Below, one piece after another: positions 16,919-24,250 of a stretch of 32,514 nt of DNA. The stretch is from an uncultured Hyphomicrobiaceae bacterium (GTDB lineage: Bacteria > Pseudomonadota > Alphaproteobacteria > Rhizobiales > CALHAX01), in contig CALHAX010000085.1 of the NCBI GenBank assembly GCA_937931785.1, positions 1 through 32,514 of the forward strand. Reading direction: 5' to 3'. The translations under genes were made by a program, and so were the position numbers. Under the pieces are notes generated by a model. It made no database searches and had not been told where the DNA came from. It was given only the letters and a program-made list of their open reading frames with translations. Numbering within the stretch: the first letter of the stretch is position 1; each line of letters begins with the position of its first letter.

Positions 16919-18151
16919 ATGCTTGCTACAACTGATAGATCCCAGGGCCGTCCTGAAACCTTTTCCTGCCACAATGGCAACAAAGCTACGCTGCCATTCT
17001 CGCACGCTGAGTACGATCGCCGCCTCGCGATGCTACGTGCCATCATGTCGAAACACGACATTCCGGCGGTACTTCTCACCTCAATGCACAACATCGCCTA
17101 CTACAGCGGCTTCCTGTATTGCAGCTTTGGGCGTCCGTACGGCTGCGTTGTGACAGCCGATAAATGCACCACCGTGTCGGCCAATATTGATGGCGGTCAG
17201 CCGTGGCGCCGTTCCCATGGCGAGAATGTTATTTTCACCGACTGGCAGCGTAACAACTACTGGCGTGCGATTGTTGATCTTGCTGGCGGCGCGCGCCGCA
17301 TTGGCTACGAAGCCGACCATATGACGGTCGCGAACCAAAGAGCCCTGGCGGATGCGCTGGGTGCGCCGGAGATGTTTGACATTGCACCGGACACGATGTC
17401 CGCACGCATGATAAAGTCTGACGAAGAGCTGAGTTTGATCCGCTCTGGTGCTGCAGTTGCAGACATCGGCGGCGCAGCAATTCGGGATGCGATCAAAGTT
17501 GGCACACGCGAAATCGATGTGGCCATGGCTGGGCGCGATGCCATGGAGTTGGCTATCGCCGAGCGCCATCCGGAAAGCGAAATGCGTGATACCTGGGTGT
17601 GGTTTCAGTCCGGTCTCAATACGGACGGGGCGCACAATCCGGTCACCATGCGTCAGCTTGAGGTGGGGGATATCTTGAGTCTGAACACCTTCCCGATGAT
17701 CTCCGGCTACTACACGGCTCTGGAACGGACGCTATTTCTCGGTGAACCGGACGCGGACAGCCTTCGCATCTGGAAGGCGAACGTTGCAGCGCATGAACTC
17801 GGATTGTCGCTCATCAAGCCGGGTGCGACTTGTTCCGGCATCTGCGATGAGATCAACCGCTTCTTCGTCGATGAGGACCTCCTGCAGTATCGATCCTTCG
17901 GTTACGGGCATTCGTTCGGTATTCTGTCGCACTACTATGGCCGTGAAGCGGGCCTCGAGCTCCGCGAAGACATCCACACGGTCCTTGAACCCGGTATGGT
18001 TGTGTCAATGGAACCCATGCTCTGGATTCCGGAAGGTCAGCCAGGAGCAGGCGGTTACCGCGAGCATGATATTCTGATTGTCGGCGAAGAGCGTGCAGAA
18101 AACATCACCGGTTTCCCTTACGGACCGGAGCACAATATCATCGCGTCGTAG
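16919..18151 (+). CDS. Creatinase (creatine amidinohydrolase)
   Basis: Creatinase hydrolyses creatine to sarcosine and urea in the cytoplasm. It has the pita-bread fold of M24 aminopeptidases but uses no metal. The match to Pseudomonas creatinase is strong throughout: SGFLYCSFGRPYG (substrate-binding Phe70 and Arg72), ANIDGGQPWRRS, DTWVWFQSG followed by NTDGAHNPVT with the catalytic His at 239 (His232 in Pseudomonas putida), LSLNTFPM..GYYTALERT (Glu269), RSFGYGHSFG, VVSMEPM (Glu365), and GAGGYREHDILIVGE..ENITGFP at the end. The length of 410 residues is close to the usual 403 or so. The ATG at 16919 follows GGAGGA. A possible hairpin switch covers that site. Creatininase and sarcosine oxidase genes are not in the window. 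Confidence 0.95.
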   Translation: MLATTDRSQGRPETFSCHNGNKATLPFSHAEYDRRLAMLRAIMSKHDIPAVLLTSMHNIAYYSGFLYCSFGRPYGCVVTADKCTTVSANIDGGQPWRRSHGENVIFTDWQRNNYWRAIVDLAGGARRIGYEADHMTVANQRALADALGAPEMFDIAPDTMSARMIKSDEELSLIRSGAAVADIGGAAIRDAIKVGTREIDVAMAGRDAMELAIAERHPESEMRDTWVWFQSGLNTDGAHNPVTMRQLEVGDILSLNTFPMISGYYTALERTLFLGEPDADSLRIWKANVAAHELGLSLIKPGATCSGICDEINRFFVDEDLLQYRSFGYGHSFGILSHYYGREAGLELREDIHTVLEPGMVVSMEPMLWIPEGQPGAGGYREHDILIVGEERAENITGFPYGPEHNIIAS

Positions 18152-18159
18152 AACGTTCG

Positions 18160-18203
18160 ATCTAACCGCTCTCCTGGGTGCGATGCCGGGGGAGCGGTTA
18201 GAT
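18160..18203. terminator. Long stem-loop between convergent creatinase and EamA genes
   Basis: ATCTAACCGCTC (18160-18171) and GAGCGGTTAGAT (18192-18203) form a perfect 12-bp stem with a 20-nt loop, nine bases after the creatinase stop and 12 before the end of the convergent gene. There is no T run on either side. It is probably a shared terminator or 3'-end stabiliser. Confidence 0.55.
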
Positions 18204-18215
18204 AACGGGTCGTGA

Positions 18216-19100
18216 TCAGATTGCGGAGCGGCGTTGCAGCAAGAGAAGTCCAGCGACCACAATGATTGCAGCGCCGATCCAGACGTGCGGACCGGGAAGA
18301 TCTCCAAAAATGTAGTAGCCGACGACAGCACTCGCCACGAGTTCCAGATAAACAAGCGGCGCAAGCGTCGAGGCATCAGCATAGCGAAATGCCGTGATTG
18401 AGAAAATATGACTAAGCACGGACAAAAACCCCATGAGCGCAAAGAACGGTAATACACTCGCCGCGGGAATGGACCACGTGTAGAGCGCTTGCGGCAAAAG
18501 GATCAACGCTCCAACGACACACTGGAACGCAAGTGTCTTCAAAGGATCACTCGCCCGCGATGCTTGACGTGTCACGACCATGTAACATCCGAAAAAGATG
18601 CCTGAGCCCATGGCCATCGCAATTCCGGGATCAATCGAGCCTGATGGTCTCAGAATAATCATGGCGCCCGTGAATCCAAGTGTAAGCGCGCCAGCCTTGC
18701 GCAAGGTGAACTGTTCTCCCAGCCAGACAATTGCAAGAACGGTCGCAACGATTGGTCCGATGAAGTAAGCGCTTACGGCCGTTGCAAGAGGAATGCGTGC
18801 AATAGCGAGAAAATACAGCGTCATGGCCGCCATAAGAAAGAGCGTACGGAGAAAATGTGACCCAAGTCGTTCCGCCGGGAAGATGTGTATCCCGTGACGT
18901 GCAATGGCAATCGGCAGAATAAACAGGCTTGCGACAGCGTAGCGTGCCCAGCTTATAAACAGTGGGGAGAAATCTGCGCTCAGGTGTTTCGCGGCTCCGT
19001 CCACCAGCGGAATCAACAGCATGGCGATTGACATGAGGCCGATACCGAAAGCAACCGAATTGCCTGACCCGGCCTGGGGCATTGAGGTATCGTTTGGCAC
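18216..19100 (-). CDS. EamA/DMT-family transporter, copy 3
   Basis: This 294-residue inner-membrane carrier has about ten helices in two EamA repeats: GLMSIAMLLIPLVDGAAKHL and SPLFISWARYAVASLF in the first, FALMGFLSVLSHIFSITAFRYADASTLAPLVYLELV in parts of the second. The start is GTG at 19100, one base after the stop of the ELM1-family gene, so translation is almost certainly coupled. An internal ATG at residue 7 is an alternative. It lies opposite creatinase and near the Rieske operon, but a role in moving their substrates is only a guess. Confidence 0.9.
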   Translation of the reverse strand: MPNDTSMPQAGSGNSVAFGIGLMSIAMLLIPLVDGAAKHLSADFSPLFISWARYAVASLFILPIAIARHGIHIFPAERLGSHFLRTLFLMAAMTLYFLAIARIPLATAVSAYFIGPIVATVLAIVWLGEQFTLRKAGALTLGFTGAMIILRPSGSIDPGIAMAMGSGIFFGCYMVVTRQASRASDPLKTLAFQCVVGALILLPQALYTWSIPAASVLPFFALMGFLSVLSHIFSITAFRYADASTLAPLVYLELVASAVVGYYIFGDLPGPHVWIGAAIIVVAGLLLLQRRSAI

Positions 19101-19101
19101 G

Positions 19102-20151
19102 CTATCCGACTAACTCCGGAAAACGGTTGCGAAGGAGCGTGGCAATCGCATCGAGATGGTTGTCGGCGCGTGGGGCAATATCACCGAGAGCATCCAGGAA
19201 CGTTTCCGTCGCCAACCAACTGATCGGTAGCGATCGGCTCCAGTTGTTCTGCGTGATGTAATCACGATATCGGGTCTCGTTTTTGTCAAGTTGGTGATCG
19301 TTTGCAGTCACAGCAACAACCGGGAAGCGTCCCGCGACAGCTTCCGATAACATGGCGCTGGAATCCGCTGTCACCACCACGATTTCGGCAAGCCGCAACA
19401 AACCTGGCAAGGACGATGGACCGGCCAGGCGGTAGTCGAGAAACTGTCGGACAATCGCCTTGTCGTGCAACACCGGCGCAAGGGCAGAGATCGCTTCGGC
19501 TGACGTGCGACGCGACGAACTCACCACCCAGCGGGTGCCCCACGCGTCATGCGTGGTACGCAGGAACGCGCCAAGCCGTGCCCAGTCGCTCGGTGTGTAG
19601 CGGATGTCCCGCGTGTTCCCACCCAGCAGAAGCGCCGCAGTCCGCGGAGGTTTCTTTGAAGAAAACCGTGGCATGTGTGATGGGCGGCCCAACTTGTCCG
19701 GGTCCATGGCATTGGGTTGGAGCGTGCAGACGTGATTGGCCGTGTGGTCCGGCACGTCGTGCGAAGAGATAATGAGGTTGAACGCATCTCGCAGTTCGCT
19801 GCACACCGGTCCTAGAAAAATGTTGCGCGCACCGCTGACCCGAGCGGCAGCCATGTTCGCAAACAGCGTATCTCCGCCGCTGGATACAACAATATCCGGC
19901 GTTGATACATCTTTCGCACTCAGGCCATAGCCGAGAGACAGGAGCCGATTACCGTCGGCGCCACGCCGCTTCATCGCGCGCAGCAAGGCCCGTGGAACCA
20001 ACTGCCGTCTCTGAACAAACAGCCGTCGACACGCAACAGGCTGGACACGCTCAAGCGCACTCACAATCCCCTCGGATTGATGGTAATGGCCCGGCTTGTC
20101 GTCGGCCAGAAGCAGGACGCGCAACGGCTTACTGGTATCAAACGCATTCAT
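19102..20151 (-). CDS. ELM1-family (DUF1022) protein, copy B
   Basis: This 349-residue protein is a second, divergent ELM1/DUF1022 member. Comparable positions to copy A are LLADDKPGHYHQSEG near the start (DGKAGVETQ in A), IVVSSGGDTL, ALLLGGNTRDIRY ([12 protein letters not shown] in A), VVSSSRRTS (TPSRRTP in A) and VVTADSSAMLSEAV ([12 protein letters not shown] in A). It looks cytoplasmic, with no signal peptide. The first ATG is at 20151; a TTG nine codons upstream (20178) is possible, and neither has a strong ribosome binding site. It overlaps nothing but abuts the EamA gene. It diverges from the ridA-like operon with about 80 bases between. Function unknown. Confidence 0.85.
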   Translation of the reverse strand: MNAFDTSKPLRVLLLADDKPGHYHQSEGIVSALERVQPVACRRLFVQRRQLVPRALLRAMKRRGADGNRLLSLGYGLSAKDVSTPDIVVSSGGDTLFANMAAARVSGARNIFLGPVCSELRDAFNLIISSHDVPDHTANHVCTLQPNAMDPDKLGRPSHMPRFSSKKPPRTAALLLGGNTRDIRYTPSDWARLGAFLRTTHDAWGTRWVVSSSRRTSAEAISALAPVLHDKAIVRQFLDYRLAGPSSLPGLLRLAEIVVVTADSSAMLSEAVAGRFPVVAVTANDHQLDKNETRYRDYITQNNWSRSLPISWLATETFLDALGDIAPRADNHLDAIATLLRNRFPELVG

Positions 20152-20232
20152 GACCACATCATCGTAATCGCTGGACAATGCAAATCAAAGGCTTAAGACG
20201 CGAATGTGAAGTGATTTCGGGGAGACACGACC

Positions 20233-20646
20233 ATGGCGCACACGCGTATTCGGCCATTCAACACCAAAGAGACGTACCCAGAGCAAAATCTAGACAACGA
20301 CCTGTCGCAGGGTGTCGTTGCAAAAGGCACGATGGTTTTCCTGAGGGGGCAAGTGTCTCAGGATCTTGATACGCGCGAGAGCCTTCACCCGGCCGATGCT
20401 GGCGCACAAACCGCCAAAACCATGGCGAATATCAAGATGCTGCTCGAGGAGGCAGGAAGCGAGATGGCACACATTTGCCGGATCGTCGTTTATCTGACTG
20501 ACATTCGCCACCGTGAGGCCGTTTATCAGGAAATGGGCAAGTGGCTGAAAGGCGTGCATCCCTGCTCGACGGGACTGGTCGTGCCTGCACTGGCGCGACC
20601 GGAATGGGTGGTGGAAATCGAAATCACCGCCGTCATACCTGAATGA
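20233..20646 (+). CDS. RidA/YjgF-family protein lacking the catalytic arginine
   Basis: This 137-residue Rid-superfamily protein has the usual trimeric chorismate-mutase-like fold signals: VVAKGTMVFLRGQVSQD, AGAQTAKTMANIKMLLEEAGSEMAHICRIVVYLTD, and the closing VVEIEITAVIPE. Canonical RidA deaminates enamine/imine intermediates with an Arg near residue 105 (PxRS in Escherichia coli). Here that position reads PCSTGL, with Ser in place of Arg, so it probably belongs to a Rid subgroup without that activity, or has another role. GGGGAGA lies upstream of the ATG. It is first in a tight operon, 19 bases before the Rieske gene. Confidence 0.88.
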   Translation: MAHTRIRPFNTKETYPEQNLDNDLSQGVVAKGTMVFLRGQVSQDLDTRESLHPADAGAQTAKTMANIKMLLEEAGSEMAHICRIVVYLTDIRHREAVYQEMGKWLKGVHPCSTGLVVPALARPEWVVEIEITAVIPE

Positions 20647-20665
20647 TCCAAGCTGGAGACAATTG

Positions 20666-21859
20666 ATGATGCGTCCACCCCGCTCAACCGACGAAATACT
20701 GACTGCGCTCGCCCGCCGAGCGGACGGCCCATTCGAAGATGCGACGGCAATGCCACCGGAGATATACACCTCCGAGGATATTCTCGAACTCGAAAAGCGC
20801 GAGATATTCGCGAGCGAATGGGTCTGCGCAGGACGCGCCAACGAGATCCCCGAGACCGGCGACTACATCACCTACACAATCGCGGATCAGCCAGTCTTCG
20901 TGACCCGGGATGGCAAGGGCAATGTGCGAGCCTATGCCAATGTCTGCCGCCACCGCATGATGCAGTTGTTGGAGGGAAGTGGAAACCGCAAGCGTATCGT
21001 CTGCCCCTATCATGCATGGACGTACGACCTTGGGGGCAAGTTGATTGGTGCGCCACACATGGAGCGATCCAATGCATTCGAGAAGAAAAATATTTGTCTC
21101 CCCGAGGTCAACGTAGAGATTTGGGAAGGTTGGATTTATCTGTCACTCAACGCAGATGCCGTGCCGGTTGTCGAAACGCTCAAGCCACTCGCAAAGATCG
21201 TCGAGCGCTACAGCATGTCAGACTATATCCCCGTCGTTACTGAAGATCACGTTTGGCAAACCAACTGGAAACTCCTCACCGAAAATTTCATGGAAGGTTA
21301 TCATCTGCCAGTCGCACACAAGGAAACGGTGGGCGCCTGGATTGCCGTTGAGGAAACGGAGTTCCCCAAAAAGGTCGCCAAGGGGTTCACATACCAGTCT
21401 TTCGTCAAGGAAAGCACGGCGACGTATGGCGTTGCGCACAAGCAGAACAAACGCCTGAAAGGCAAGTGGCGCAACACATCGCTGCTGCCAAGCGTCTTCC
21501 CGTCTCATATGTACGTTTTGGCCCCCGACCATCTCTGGTATCTGTCGCTGCGTCCGGATGGCGTCGGAAAAACGCAGATCCGGTTCGGTGTTGCTTTGGC
21601 ACCGGAGGTCCACAAGAATCTGAAGGACGTCGACAGCTTCGTTGAAAACCTTGTCGGATTTTTCCGCCAGGTGAATGAAGAAGACCGTCAGGTCGTAGAG
21701 GGAATTTATCGCGGTGCACGTGCGCCATTCACGCAGCCTGGGGCCCTGTCCTGGCTCGAACGCGAGCTGCATGATTTCATGAAGTATCTGGCCGCCCGTT
21801 TGACCGTGGCCAGTGCCACAAGCAGCGCCGAACACGAGACAAGGCAGGCAGCAGAATGA
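20666..21859 (+). CDS. Rieske non-heme iron oxygenase, alpha subunit
   Basis: This 397-residue cytoplasmic oxygenase hydroxylates or demethylates a substrate using electrons from a separate reductase. The Rieske [2Fe-2S] site is C94-x-H96 ... C113-x2-H116. The mononuclear iron site is in ENFMEGYHLPVAHKE with H213 and H218, and probably D340 in NEEDRQ. The residue that bridges the two iron centres in neighbouring subunits is Glu (E210, three before H213) where aromatic-ring dioxygenases have Asp. A bridging Glu is known from carnitine oxygenase CntA and related enzymes acting on quaternary amines such as glycine betaine. ATG 20666 follows CTGGAG. No reductase gene is nearby. Its stop overlaps the next start by four bases. 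Confidence 0.9.
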   Translation: MMRPPRSTDEILTALARRADGPFEDATAMPPEIYTSEDILELEKREIFASEWVCAGRANEIPETGDYITYTIADQPVFVTRDGKGNVRAYANVCRHRMMQLLEGSGNRKRIVCPYHAWTYDLGGKLIGAPHMERSNAFEKKNICLPEVNVEIWEGWIYLSLNADAVPVVETLKPLAKIVERYSMSDYIPVVTEDHVWQTNWKLLTENFMEGYHLPVAHKETVGAWIAVEETEFPKKVAKGFTYQSFVKESTATYGVAHKQNKRLKGKWRNTSLLPSVFPSHMYVLAPDHLWYLSLRPDGVGKTQIRFGVALAPEVHKNLKDVDSFVENLVGFFRQVNEEDRQVVEGIYRGARAPFTQPGALSWLERELHDFMKYLAARLTVASATSSAEHETRQAAE

Positions 21860-22533
21860 CATTTTCCATCATCGGACGGTGCGCCAGAACAGACATGTTC
21901 GGCGTCGCGATCACAACCTCCTCCATTTCCGTTGGCGCGCGCTGCCCACATGTACGTGCGGGTGTTGGTGCGGTTGCAACGCAGAATGTGACCAATCCGG
22001 ATCTCGGCCCGCAGATTCTCGACGCTCTGTCGGCCGGTATGGGAGCGGAGGATGCTCTGAACCACGTTCTTGCATCTGAGGCACATCCTGAATATCGGCA
22101 ACTCACAGTCGTTGACCTGCAAGGTGCCACAGCAACACACACGGGCAAGAACATCCTTGGCACCAACGCAGTCGTTGTAGGAAATAATTGCGTAGCAGCC
22201 GGCAATCTTCTCAAGACCAGGGAAGTGCCCGTAGCGATGAGCGCAGCTTTCGCATCAGGTGCCGCGTTGCATTTGGCAGAACGGTTGTTGAAAGCCCTGG
22301 AAGCCGGTGTTGCTGCGGGGGGAGAAGAAGGGCCGACGCACTCTGCAGCATTGCTCGTTGTCGAAGCTCAACCATTTCCACTTGTTGATCTTCGTGTCGA
22401 TTGGGCAGAGGAAGATGCTGTGCCGACTTTGCGATCTCTTTGGGAGGCTTACGAGCCTCAGATGCAGGCCTATCTTGACCGGGCCGTTAATCCCTCAGCC
22501 GCGCCAAGTTATGGCGTGCCAGGCGATGTTTAG
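21856..22533 (+). CDS. DUF1028 protein (putative Ntn-type hydrolase)
   Basis: This 225-residue protein belongs to DUF1028, a family related to N-terminal-nucleophile hydrolases but not characterised enzymatically. Typical features are the opening TFSIIGRCARTDMFGVAITTSSISVGARCPHVRAG(V)GAVATQN in pieces, LGPQILDALSAGM, the QLTVVDLQGATATHTG segment, NCVAAGNLL, and the late HSAALLVVEAQPFPLVDLRVDW. The ATGA overlap with the Rieske stop shows translational coupling. DUF1028 genes often sit beside RidA-like and hydrolase genes, so it may hydrolyse an amide or imide downstream of the oxygenase; this is inference. Confidence 0.88.
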   Translation: MTFSIIGRCARTDMFGVAITTSSISVGARCPHVRAGVGAVATQNVTNPDLGPQILDALSAGMGAEDALNHVLASEAHPEYRQLTVVDLQGATATHTGKNILGTNAVVVGNNCVAAGNLLKTREVPVAMSAAFASGAALHLAERLLKALEAGVAAGGEEGPTHSAALLVVEAQPFPLVDLRVDWAEEDAVPTLRSLWEAYEPQMQAYLDRAVNPSAAPSYGVPGDV

Positions 22534-22555
22534 AGTGTCTCCGACTTGAAAAGGC

Positions 22556-22589
22556 GCCGCGATGCAAGTGAAACAACTTGGATCGCGGC
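22556..22589 (+). terminator. Strong stem-loop after the DUF1028 gene
   Basis: GCCGCGAT (22556-22563) pairs with ATCGCGGC (22582-22589). After one G-G mismatch, a 5-bp inner stem (CAAGT with ACTTG) closes a 6-nt loop. It lies 22 bases after the operon's last stop codon. No T run follows on the plus strand; on the minus strand the next bases contain CCTTTT. Likely the operon's transcript end. Confidence 0.55.
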
Positions 22590-22656
22590 ACCATGGTTCC
22601 ATTTGAATCATACAGGCTGTCGCGCGCCATGAAGAGAAAAAGTATAGTATGTGAAA

Positions 22657-22779
22657 GTGCCGATACGGCACTCCCGCATGCCTGTTGCCCGTTTTGAAAA
22701 AGACTTGCCCCAAGTTACCAAACAGAAGGCGAATGGGCGGCTGACAATGCGGGAGTTTCCAGATGCCGATCTTGGTAAC
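22657..22779. other. Structured non-coding segment with interleaved inverted repeats
   Basis: This segment holds a hairpin GTGCCG-ATA-CGGCAC (22657-22671). It also holds ACTCCCGCAT (22670-22679) with its complement ATGCGGGAGT (22747-22756), and GTTACCAA (22714-22721) with TTGGTAAC (22772-22779). The last two pairs are interleaved, a pseudoknot-like order. A 5-bp hairpin (22703-22715) followed on the minus strand by CTTTTT could end the transcript of the 42-residue gene. No protein gene is recognised. Confidence 0.4.
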
Positions 22780-22790
22780 ATGCCTGGATT

Positions 22791-22919
22791 CTAGCTGATG
22801 GCAACACCTGCCAACAGCATGACCGCCATGCAGATAGCTGAAACACCAAGCACGAGGATCAATACTTTCAGGTCCTCATGAGCGTTATCTGTTTTTTCGA
22901 TAGCGGCTTTCTGTATCAT
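22791..22919 (-). CDS. 42-residue membrane peptide
   Basis: This small minus-strand gene encodes a charged N-terminal half (MIQKAAIEKTDNAHEDLK) followed by one hydrophobic helix (VLILVLGVSAICMAVMLLAG) ending VAIS. GGGGAACGGA lies four to fourteen bases before the ATG, a good ribosome binding site. This is a single-span membrane peptide of unknown role; charged head plus helix is common among small bacterial regulators of membrane proteins. Its 3' region is the structured segment at 22657-22779. Confidence 0.55.
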   Translation of the reverse strand: MIQKAAIEKTDNAHEDLKVLILVLGVSAICMAVMLLAGVAIS

Positions 22920-23794
22920 TTCCGTTCCCCAAAACGTTGATGACTCATGTTGTTGCGGGAGAGAAAAAATATCTACCCGGTAATCACCCGAATGTTCGTT
23001 TTGAAAATGGCACGATAAATGCGGTCTAGATCATTTTGTAACAACGGTTTACGAAGTTGCCGGACAGGCTGTATGCAGACAGCGTGAAAAAATTCTTCAG
23101 GGCACTCTTGTGCACAAACTGTAGAAAGCAAAAGGCACAAGGAGTGAAGTTAATAAAAATCAGTCCGATCAAGATGGTTTCTACATATTAGAAGCGTCTA
23201 GGTCATCATGACACGCGTGATGCGTTGTGTCGGAACTGCGGGCCCTGACACAGCCTGAATAAAGATACCGGAATTCCATTGGAGTGGCCTGAAGCGTTCC
23301 CTCATGGGCCCATTTGAATCAGATGCGCTTAGACATTGTGTGTTCAAGGTGCATTTTCAAACGAAATGGCGACCCTGGCAGAAAATTTCCAGAGCCGCCT
23401 CTAACCCCGTTGCCAGGGATTGCAATGCGTTCGTTTGGGGGAACTATCTCTTTGAGGAGAGCCAACGCAAAACCACTGGTAATGAAGTCGCATACAACTT
23501 ATCGGCAGGCCTGGATGCGGTCAGTGAGAAAACGCACATCCGCAAGATATTCCAGAGCAGCCGTCTGATTTGGTAGGTGCTGCCAGAAAATGGATCGAGA
23601 ATGCAGTTCTTCTCACTTGCGCTCCATTGGTAGCCATCCCCACATATCACCCTGACCCCTGACCCCTGACCCGTGAGCGCGATGTCGGGCCGTTCAGGCG
23701 AACTGATGGCTTCAGAGAGTGGGAGCAATCAACATCTGACTGCCGGTTCTGCATGAGGACACAACGAACTGCGATTTCGTCCAGTTGAAGGACA
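22920..23794. other. Gene-poor region, no convincing gene
   Basis: About 875 bases less GC-rich than the surroundings. Open frames at 23304-23576 (plus) and 23444-23728 (minus) overlap each other, have no ribosome binding site, and their products match nothing I know. Only a 7-bp tandem repeat (23650-23670) stands out. It may hold promoters or decayed sequence. Confidence 0.5.
23650..23670. repeat. Tandem repeat, 3 x CCCTGAC
   Basis: Three perfect head-to-tail copies of CCCTGAC, followed by the degenerate CCCGTGAG. Short repeats of this kind can change copy number by slippage. No gene is affected that I can recognise. Confidence 0.8.
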
Positions 23795-24016
23795 TCAACC
23801 ATTCATGACGCCACGTTGACCGAAACCGGCTCTCCGCTGTTTCTGCCCGCTGGGAGAGGACTGAGGTACATCTTCCGCACGACCGGAAAAACGTTTACGG
23901 GCTTTTGCATTGTCTGCTGTGCGCTGAAGGTATTGGGTTTTGAATGTTGTCCACTTGGATGCGCATAGCGCAATCACGCAGACGACAAGGATCAGCCCGT
24001 AGGTAAGAGGCGTCAT
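23795..24016 (-). CDS. Small single-pass membrane protein (73 residues)
   Basis: The product has an N-terminal membrane helix (TYGLILVVCVIALCASKW, about residues 4-21). A basic, Gln/Ser/Arg-rich cytoplasmic tail follows (KARKRFSGRAEDVP, KQRRAGFGQRG). GGAG lies about nine bases before the ATG at 24016. No family recognised. It is divergent from ettA, with about 230 bases between. Confidence 0.5.
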   Translation of the reverse strand: MTPLTYGLILVVCVIALCASKWTTFKTQYLQRTADNAKARKRFSGRAEDVPQSSPSGQKQRRAGFGQRGVMNG

Positions 24017-24250
24017 GATGCAGTTCTCCGACCAACCGAATGCTCCAGGGCATGACGCGAGATTGGTCGTGACGGGTCATGAAGTCGAACAGTGATCGCT
24101 CGATGTTAAGAATTCGGTAAGAAAATCCATTTGGTCAGGTGGCCTGTGCGGCCAAAACCGCTTCCTCGCTTGCTCCACCCGGCTGGTCTCGCTACAACGC
24201 TCGCCAACACGAGCACATCCAAAAATTTACGCCGAAGGACGCCACACGCT

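Noticed and set aside
16653-17153. Plus-strand frame of 166 codons before and overlapping creatinase
   Set aside because: It runs into the well-supported creatinase gene in another frame, has no ribosome site, and its product has no recognisable feature.
22495-22713. Minus-strand frame of 72 codons overlapping the end of the DUF1028 gene
   Set aside because: It lacks a ribosome binding site and lies across the operon's 3' stem-loop; its product resembles nothing.
23304-23728. Possible transposase or gene remnants on both strands
   Set aside because: I translated the open frames and saw no transposase, integrase or other family motif, and no terminal inverted repeats or target duplications around them.
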